From contig CAJULT010000022.1 in the NCBI GenBank assembly GCA_910587225.1, forward strand, positions 1-10,326: a DNA stretch of 10,326 bases. The letters run 5' to 3'. The stretch comes from an uncultured Christensenellaceae bacterium (GTDB lineage: Bacteria; Bacillota; Clostridia; Christensenellales; UBA1242). The notes beneath the pieces are model-generated. The model made no database searches. It was not told the DNA's origin and worked only from the letters and a program-made list of their open reading frames with translations. The translations under genes and the position numbers were made by a program. Shown piece after piece: positions 6,691 to 10,326 of this stretch (within the stretch, counting starts at the first letter, position 1; the number at the start of each line of letters is the position of its first letter).

Positions 6691-7411
6691 CACACTCTTC
6701 TTCTTTTTTGATATATAGATCAAATGCATTTGCAAGTTCTGTTTTAAATTGCTCAATGGTTTTTGCTCCTGAGCATGCATACTCTTTGCCATCTTGTTTT
6801 GAACAATATAAGTCATACTTTTCATAGTCGTAATTTGCGTCAGTGTGACCATCAATTGCGGCAGGAAGCAATCCTTTTGCATAAAGACAATGGTGAAGCC
6901 AGTTATACTGCTCAAGACATTTTTGTTCAGCCCGTTTAGCAGAGTTAGTTAAAGTAGAGTTAACTATACTTGCTTGAGATGGCCAAGTTCGTTGTGAGCG
7001 CCCAAAATATACGCATCCTATAATTACATTTCCGATATTGTCCAAGTTGTTTCTTCGTATATAATTATATCTTCTTTCATTGTCATTTAAAAGTGCAACT
7101 CCGTAATATGGGGTGAATTCATAGAAATCATTTCTTACGTTATGCCATTTCATTGATTTTCCGCCAACTCCCACAACTTTCCATTGTTTGCCAGTTTGCT
7201 TAGCTAGTAGGTTGCACATGGTTTGGCAGTCAATATTATATTGACTTGCAAGTTGCTTTTCAATATTATAAAACTTAGCTATCAACTCGTCGCGAGCTGA
7301 AATCAAAGATTGGCTGTTTTGACCCTTTTCAATTGATGAGTTTATTTGCTTTTCAAGACTTACAAATTCTGTTTTAAGTAGGCTTAATTGTTGCATTTTT
7401 TCGCTAAGCAT
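6686..7411 (-). CDS. Hypothetical soluble protein with N-terminal coiled coil
   Basis: Unrecognised 241-residue protein. Residues 1-56 are heptad-like and charged, suggesting a coiled coil. The rest looks like a compact alpha/beta domain with several aromatic residues and six cysteines among residues 62-213. Notable stretches are WKVVGVGGKSMKWH (77-90), FYEFTPYYGVAL (96-107), NIGNVIIGCVYFGRSQRTWPSQ (125-146) and the acidic end EEECE. There is no signal peptide or membrane segment. GGAGG (bases 7418-7422, read on the - strand) lies six bases before the start, and a good promoter precedes it, so it is expressed alone. It is convergent with clpX and shares its terminator. No function is proposed. 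Confidence 0.8.
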   Translation of the reverse strand: MLSEKMQQLSLLKTEFVSLEKQINSSIEKGQNSQSLISARDELIAKFYNIEKQLASQYNIDCQTMCNLLAKQTGKQWKVVGVGGKSMKWHNVRNDFYEFTPYYGVALLNDNERRYNYIRRNNLDNIGNVIIGCVYFGRSQRTWPSQASIVNSTLTNSAKRAEQKCLEQYNWLHHCLYAKGLLPAAIDGHTDANYDYEKYDLYCSKQDGKEYACSGAKTIEQFKTELANAFDLYIKKEEECE

Positions 7412-7431
7412 TCCTTACCTCCGCAAGGGCT

Positions 7432-7460
7432 ATAATAACATACTTTTATATAATTTTCAA
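7432..7460 (-). promoter_or_regulatory. Promoter of the hypothetical gene at 6686-7411
   Basis: On the - strand TTGAAA (7460-7455) and TATTAT (7437-7432) are separated by exactly 17 bases, with an extended -10 TG just ahead of the TATTAT. The start of transcription would be just before the GGAGG ribosome binding site, giving a very short leader. Confidence 0.7.
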
Positions 7461-7492
7461 GCCATTTTTATAAATAAAGAGGTAAAGCACTT

Positions 7493-8699
7493 TTATTTTA
7501 GTTTGAGCGTTACTAAATCTGAAAATATAGTGGATTTTTCAAACAGTTGATATGCTTCATCTAAGCTTTCGGGGAGGTCGTCAGCTAAACTAAAATCGGT
7601 AAAGCGTCTCAAAAGGGCTGCTTTGTTTTTAATACCTATAAGTCCTGCGCGCAATATTGCGGTTAGTGCGAGGTATGGGTTAATACAAGCATCTGGGTTG
7701 CGCATTTCTATCCTTGTGCTTTCACCACTTGCTTTGGGGATTCTTATCATGGCTTCGCGGTTATATTTGCCGCAGCATATTTTTGTTGGAGCTTCATAGC
7801 CGCGTACCAATCTTTTATAAGAATTTTGTGTTGGATTGGTAAGTGCGCAAAGTTCTTTTGCATGTGATAAAATACCTGCCATAAAATGTTTGGCAATAGG
7901 TGAAAGTTTATTATTTTCTTCAAAGGCATTTTTGCCGCTTAGGGTAGTTAAAGAAATATTTGTATGCAACCCATTTCCATTTTCATCTTTAAATGGTTTA
8001 GGTTGAAAGTCGGCATATAGATTATGCCTGCAGGCAACTTCGCTTATTATATGTTTTGCGAGCAGCAAGTTATCGCAAGCTCTCATAGCGTCGCTATATT
8101 TGTATGATATTTCGTAAGCTGAAACTGCTCGCTCATGATGACTGACAAGGGGAGTTATACCTATTCTTTCAAGTTCAAACATTATTTCTCGGCGAACAGA
8201 AGCGGTTGCATCTTTTTCGCCTTCCATGTCTCCATAGTCACCATGGTCAAGGCAAACTTTATCTTTGTTTTGATCGGTTGGTCTATCTGAGAGCAGGAAA
8301 AATTCGAGCTCAAAACCTATATTCATGGCTGCATAGCCAAGCTTTTTCATTTTAACAAGTTCGCGCTTTAATATCGAGCGGCAGCAGCCGTTTGTATTTT
8401 TTCCATTAGGATTTATGATATTGCACATAAGCATAGCAACATTTCCAAACTTTGAGTCGTACATCGAAAGCCGCCTAAATGAGTTAAGGTCGGGGCGCAA
8501 TAAAAGATCGGACTTGGTGCATAATGTAAGTCCGTGAATGCTTGAACCGTCTATTGAAACTTTGCCGTCTAACGTGTTATCTAAAAGGTGTGAGGTGATT
8601 TCAATGGCTTTGAAGACACCCCCAAGTGTCAACAAATATTAGCTTTATAAATTTCACATTTTCATTATTAATAATTTTCTTAATTTCTTGTTTAGTCAT
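7493..8699 (-). pseudogene. glnA: Type I glutamine synthetase, frameshifted near the start
   Basis: Glutamine synthetase joins ammonia to glutamate with ATP. As assembled, the frame from the ATG at 8699 (AGGAG six bases ahead) runs into TGA at 8601-8603 after 32 residues; the rest is open from 8635 to 7493 as 380 codons. Removing one base from the C5 run at 8619-8623 joins the frames as VDTWGVFKAIEI, the expected beta-grasp motif, giving 401 residues. In that numbering the family residues are present: DGSS 50-53, Glu130 and Glu132, Glu189 and Glu196, His245, the NSYKRL segment with Arg296, Glu302, Arg314, Glu331 and Arg333. The stretch after Glu189 is RAVSAY where VAPGQ is usual. The last ~36 residues of Bacillus-type enzymes are missing, and no matching sequence lies beyond the stop. 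It is either a recent pseudogene or a sequence error; the C-terminal loss appears genuine. Confidence 0.88.
8619..8623 (-). other. Frameshift site in glnA (homopolymer of five)
   Basis: The + strand has five C in a row. With four, the N-terminal 26 codons continue in frame into the catalytic domain. The two reading frames on either side both match glutamine synthetase, so the shift must fall here or within a codon or two. Confidence 0.85.
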
Positions 8700-8724
8700 T
8701 AATTTCTCCTTAGCATAAAGATAT

Positions 8725-8745
8725 AACATATTCATATTATATGTT
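8725..8745 (-). promoter_or_regulatory. Possible glnA -10 box inside an inverted repeat
   Basis: AACATAT (8725-8731) and ATATGTT (8739-8745) form a 7-bp inverted repeat with a 7-base centre. On the - strand a TATAAT (8741-8736) lies within it, upstream of the glnA ribosome binding site, so a repressor bound here would block that promoter. No convincing -35 is seen, and the sequence is AT-rich enough for chance. It does not fit the TGTNAN7TNACA GlnR site. Confidence 0.35.
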
Positions 8746-8817
8746 TTTGCTTATTCAGTTGCGAAATTAAAAATCAATTATTTAGTAAGTTGCATAGATA
8801 ATACAAGGGAGGAAAAT

Positions 8818-9105
8818 ATGAGAAGAATGTTTAGTCTTGTAGACAATTCAAATAGAAGCAATAACTTTATTACTATTCAAAATGCACGTGAGGATATTAT
8901 AGGGGAGCTTGACGCAATAAATCAATATAATCGTCATATTCAAGAGACTGATGACCCAGTTGCAAAAGCGACAATTCATGACATTATGATGGAGGAAGAA
9001 GTGCATGTAGGGCAGTTTTTTGGATTGCTGTTCAGTTTAAATCCTGAATCTAAAACGCAATTTGAAAAGGGTTATAAAGAATTCATGGATGATAATAGAA
9101 AATAG
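8818..9105 (+). CDS. Small ferritin-like protein, encapsulated-ferritin type
   Basis: A 95-residue protein with two predicted amphipathic helices (about 23-44 and 47-73), half of a normal four-helix ferritin. Potential iron ligands are Glu30, Tyr37, Glu60 and His63 (EEEVH). The Glu-30-Glu-3-His spacing, with Tyr seven residues after the first Glu, equals that of Rhodospirillum rubrum encapsulated ferritin (Glu32, Tyr39, Glu62, His65), which makes its ferroxidase site by dimerising. The N terminus has a 20-residue extension. The C terminus ends KEFMDDNRK and lacks the usual encapsulin cargo tail (LTVGSLRR-like), and no encapsulin gene is in the window. GGGAGG five bases ahead supports the start at 8818. 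It is transcribed alone, divergently from glnA, and ends in a strong terminator. A rubrerythrin-like protein is the alternative; iron oxidation or peroxide defence is inferred. Confidence 0.82.
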   Translation: MRRMFSLVDNSNRSNNFITIQNAREDIIGELDAINQYNRHIQETDDPVAKATIHDIMMEEEVHVGQFFGLLFSLNPESKTQFEKGYKEFMDDNRK

Positions 9106-9127
9106 GGCTTCGCCCTTTTTTATTTTT
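9104..9127 (+). terminator. Terminator of the ferritin-like gene
   Basis: AGGGC (9104-9108), a TTC loop and GCCCT (9112-9116) form a tight hairpin followed by a T-run (9116-9121, then ATTTTTT). It begins within the stop codon. Confidence 0.88.
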
Positions 9128-9136
9128 TATAAAAAC

Positions 9137-9156
9137 TTGTCAAAATTGCTTGACAA
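9137..9156. repeat. Inverted repeat overlapping the -35 box
   Basis: TTGTCAA (9137-9143) and TTGACAA (9150-9156) are exact reverse complements separated by six bases. The right arm contains the whole -35 hexamer. It may be an operator or a chance by-product of a consensus -35. Confidence 0.6.
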
Positions 9157-9178
9157 TATGTGATAGATTTCATATAAT
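9150..9178 (+). promoter_or_regulatory. Perfect consensus promoter for the tRNA-Leu transcript
   Basis: TTGACA (9150-9155), 17 bases, TATAAT (9173-9178): both boxes match consensus at every position. Transcription should start near 9185, about 18 bases ahead of the tRNA-like element and 150 ahead of the tRNA. An A-rich stretch at 9131-9135 could act as an UP element. Such strength is typical of stable-RNA genes. Confidence 0.88.
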
Positions 9179-9202
9179 AACAAAGTACACTAAAAATGGC
9201 AT

Positions 9203-9314
9203 GCGGGCGTGGCGAAATTCTCAATATGGGGTGCAATAAGTCAAAGCTTGCAGCAATCGATGCGCCGAGGTTTCACCTCGTCTAGTGCAGACGCAGCGTC
9301 TGCCATCCGCATCA
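9203..9314 (+). ncRNA. tRNA-like structured element upstream of tRNA-Leu
   Basis: The element starts with GCGGGCGTGGCGAAAT, matching 15 of 16 bases of the start of the downstream tRNA-Leu. It ends CATCCGCATCA, against CGCCCGCACCA in the tRNA (three transitions). The acceptor-like stem pairs 9203-9209 with 9304-9310 (one mismatch, one G-T). Just before the 3' strand is a 17-nt hairpin, 9287-9303, with a 5-bp stem and 7-nt loop exactly like a T-arm in size, but the loop is CGCAGCG without TTC. Another hairpin pairs CGAGGT with ACCTCG (9266-9280), placed like a class II variable arm, and a D-like GCG/CGC stem (9212-9214 with 9263-9265) encloses about 48 bases holding a TGCAA/TTGCA hairpin. No normal anticodon arm or CCA is present. 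It could be a decayed tRNA gene or a tRNA-mimic RNA. It is probably cotranscribed with the tRNA. Confidence 0.55.
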
Positions 9315-9336
9315 AAGTGTGCAGAAAATAAATTGT

Positions 9337-9418
9337 GCGGGCGTGGCGGAATGGCAGACGCGCACGTTTAAGGGGCGTGTTCGAAAGAGTGTGGGTTCAA
9401 GTCCCACCGCCCGCACCA
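9337..9418 (+). tRNA. tRNA-Leu, anticodon AAG
   Basis: The cloverleaf is complete. Acceptor 9337-9343 pairs with 9408-9414 over seven bases, followed by A73 and an encoded CCA. The D-stem is GCG/CGC (9346-9348 with 9359-9361), and the anticodon stem CACGT/GCGTG (9363-9367 with 9375-9379). Its loop TTAAGGG puts AAG at 9370-9372. A short class II variable arm lies at 9380-9390, and the T-arm is GTGGG-TTCAAGT-CCCAC (9391-9407). The variable arm and overall pattern are those of leucine tRNA. AAG reads CTT directly, and if A34 is edited to inosine by TadA also CTC and CTA. Bacteria usually use GAG here, so this anticodon is unusual. CTT is the main leucine codon of the window's genes. Confidence 0.95.
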
Positions 9419-9423
9419 TAATT

Positions 9424-9455
9424 AAGGCGAGTTGAATAAACTCGCTTTTATTTTT
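9424..9455 (+). terminator. Terminator after tRNA-Leu
   Basis: GCGAGTT (9427-9433) pairs with AACTCGC (9439-9445) around a 5-base loop and is followed by TTTTATTTTT. It lies directly after the tRNA and overlaps the end of the convergent pseudouridine synthase gene. Confidence 0.85.
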
Positions 9456-10308
9456 CAATTAAATATTTGAATTCATCAGTAAAGTCGACTGACAGGTTGA
9501 GTTTTTGGTTTGTAAAAGGATGAGTGAAGGTGAGTTCTTTACAGATGAGGGCGGGATGTGAGATTAGTGGGCTGGCGTTGCCGTATAAGCTATCGCCGAG
9601 CAGCGGGTGACCGATAGAGGACATATGCACTCTTATTTGATGTGTGCGACCTTGCAACAAAGTTAGTTTTACTAAGGTGAGATTGTTGTGGTGTGAAATA
9701 GGTGTTGCAAAAGTGGTGGCATGTTTGCCGCTTTCACTGATTTCTCGCTTTCTTATATTTATTCCATTTTCATCTTGCAGTGTGGCGATAGGTTTATCTA
9801 TTGTCAGGGGCTTATCAATTATCCCTTCGCAAATCGCATAATACACCTTATCAACTTTTCCTATTTTATTGTAAGCAAGCAGATTTTTGGCAAAGATCAC
9901 AAGTCCACTTGTTCCTATATCTAAGCGATTTACTACGCGTAGTGTTGGCATTTGTCCGTCAAGGTAGTGCATTACTGCGCCTGAAAGGTTTTCACTGTAA
10001 TGACTTTTTGTGGGGATTGTAGCAAGGCCTGCGGGTTTGTTTACTATTAAATAATATTCATCTTCATACACAATATTTATAGGTAGTATGCAACGCATAA
10101 TACTAGATTTTGTAGTAGTATCTGAGATAATTTCAAGTTTATCGCCGCTATGAAGCTGTGCGCGCATGGTGATGGGAATATCATTTAAACGAATACGCCC
10201 AAGTTCTTTCCGTAAAAAAGTCATAAAGCGCTGTGAAATGCCGAGTTCTCTTAAAAACTGGTTAACGCTTTTATAGTCCTTTTTAATTTGAAAAACTTGA
10301 TATTTCAT
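9448..10308 (-). CDS. RluA-family RNA pseudouridine synthase
   Basis: Enzymes of this family convert uridine to pseudouridine in 23S rRNA or tRNA. The 286 residues show an S4-like N-terminal region (about 13-62) and a catalytic domain from about 78. The active-site motif is NRLDIGTSGL at 127-136 with catalytic Asp130 (most relatives have HRLD, so His to Asn here). KVYYAICEG is at 154-162, and LLQGRTHQIRVHMSSIGHPLLGDSLYG at 217-243 is the hallmark C-terminal motif. Whether the target is that of RluC, RluD or another member cannot be told. The ATG at 10308 has no ribosome binding site in the 18 bases upstream; instead an extended -10 (TGC-TAATAT, 10323-10315) lies six bases away, so the mRNA may be leaderless. 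The next in-frame ATG is 28 codons on and would remove part of the S4-like region. It is convergent with the tRNA. Confidence 0.93.
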   Translation of the reverse strand: MKYQVFQIKKDYKSVNQFLRELGISQRFMTFLRKELGRIRLNDIPITMRAQLHSGDKLEIISDTTTKSSIMRCILPINIVYEDEYYLIVNKPAGLATIPTKSHYSENLSGAVMHYLDGQMPTLRVVNRLDIGTSGLVIFAKNLLAYNKIGKVDKVYYAICEGIIDKPLTIDKPIATLQDENGINIRKREISESGKHATTFATPISHHNNLTLVKLTLLQGRTHQIRVHMSSIGHPLLGDSLYGNASPLISHPALICKELTFTHPFTNQKLNLSVDFTDEFKYLIEK

Positions 10309-10314
10309 GTGTAT

Positions 10315-10323
10315 ATATTAGCA
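10315..10323 (-). promoter_or_regulatory. Possible extended -10 of the pseudouridine synthase gene
   Basis: On the - strand TGC precedes TAATAT (10320-10315), and six bases separate it from the ATG, so transcription would begin at the start codon. The -35 region lies outside the window. Confidence 0.4.
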
Positions 10324-10326
10324 TAA

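Noticed and set aside
6673..6915. 80-codon - strand frame overlapping the hypothetical gene
   Set aside because: It overlaps the longer frame that has the promoter and ribosome binding site, and its composition is not protein-like.
7461..7492. Terminator for glnA
   Set aside because: The sequence is AT-rich with T-runs but has no stable hairpin that I can draw.
8759..8802. Promoter for the ferritin-like gene (TTGCGA or GATAAT boxes)
   Set aside because: No pair with correct spacing and placement was found; GATAAT would start transcription inside the ribosome binding site.
9203..9314. T-box leader, SRP RNA, tmRNA, RNase P RNA or selenocysteine tRNA
   Set aside because: The T-box TGG-ACCGCG core, the SRP GGAAG-type tetraloop region, a tmRNA tag reading frame and RNase P core motifs are not visible. 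The TCA in the internal loop is not in a proper anticodon arm and the acceptor is not the 8-bp type of tRNA-Sec.
1..10326. CRISPR array, insertion sequence or prophage attachment site
   Set aside because: No regularly spaced repeats, transposase or integrase genes, or terminal repeats were found; the partial tRNA copy is not flanked by an integrase.

Overview
The window looks like a chromosomal piece of an uncultured, AT-rich, Gram-positive-type bacterium, most likely a member of the Clostridia/Firmicutes. The reasons are purine-rich AGGAG/GGAGG ribosome binding sites on nearly every gene, the ywlE-rpiB gene pair known from Bacillus, the tig-clpP-clpX order, and consensus housekeeping promoters. 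Genus cannot be fixed from the sequence. The first 24 bases match the Illumina TruSeq adapter, so the window probably starts at an assembly contig end.

Positions 64-3392 hold a tight + strand operon. It encodes a YwlE-type protein-arginine phosphatase, ribose-5-phosphate isomerase B, a degenerate glycosyltransferase-like membrane protein, glyceraldehyde-3-phosphate dehydrogenase and two small membrane proteins whose genes overlap by TGATG. Sugar-phosphate metabolism (rpiB, gapA) is thus mixed with envelope proteins of unknown role.

Positions 3401-6684 hold the protein quality-control cluster. A hairpin and an extended -10 promoter precede tig (trigger factor), clpP and clpX, and a 10-bp-stem terminator overlaps the clpX stop codon. 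Trigger factor folds nascent chains and ClpXP degrades tagged or misfolded ones.

Positions 6686-8699 run on the - strand: an unrecognised 241-residue protein with its own promoter, and a type I glutamine synthetase gene broken by one extra base in a homopolymer near its start and lacking the usual C-terminal tail. Divergent from glnA is a 95-residue ferritin-like protein whose metal ligands have the spacing of encapsulated ferritins (8818-9105), followed by a terminator.

The 342-base stretch 9106-9447 has no protein gene but is dense in signals. It holds that terminator, a perfect TTGACA-17-TATAAT promoter with an inverted repeat over its -35 box, a tRNA-like structured element (9203-9314), a class II tRNA-Leu with the unusual anticodon AAG (9337-9418), and a terminator. 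The tRNA-like element repeats the 5' end of the tRNA-Leu, ends like it, and has a 17-nt T-arm-like hairpin in the right place, but it lacks a T-loop sequence, a CCA end and an obvious anticodon arm. It is the most unusual item here. The AAG anticodon fits the strong preference for CTT leucine codons in the window's genes. The window closes with an RluA-family pseudouridine synthase on the - strand that may be translated from a leaderless message.
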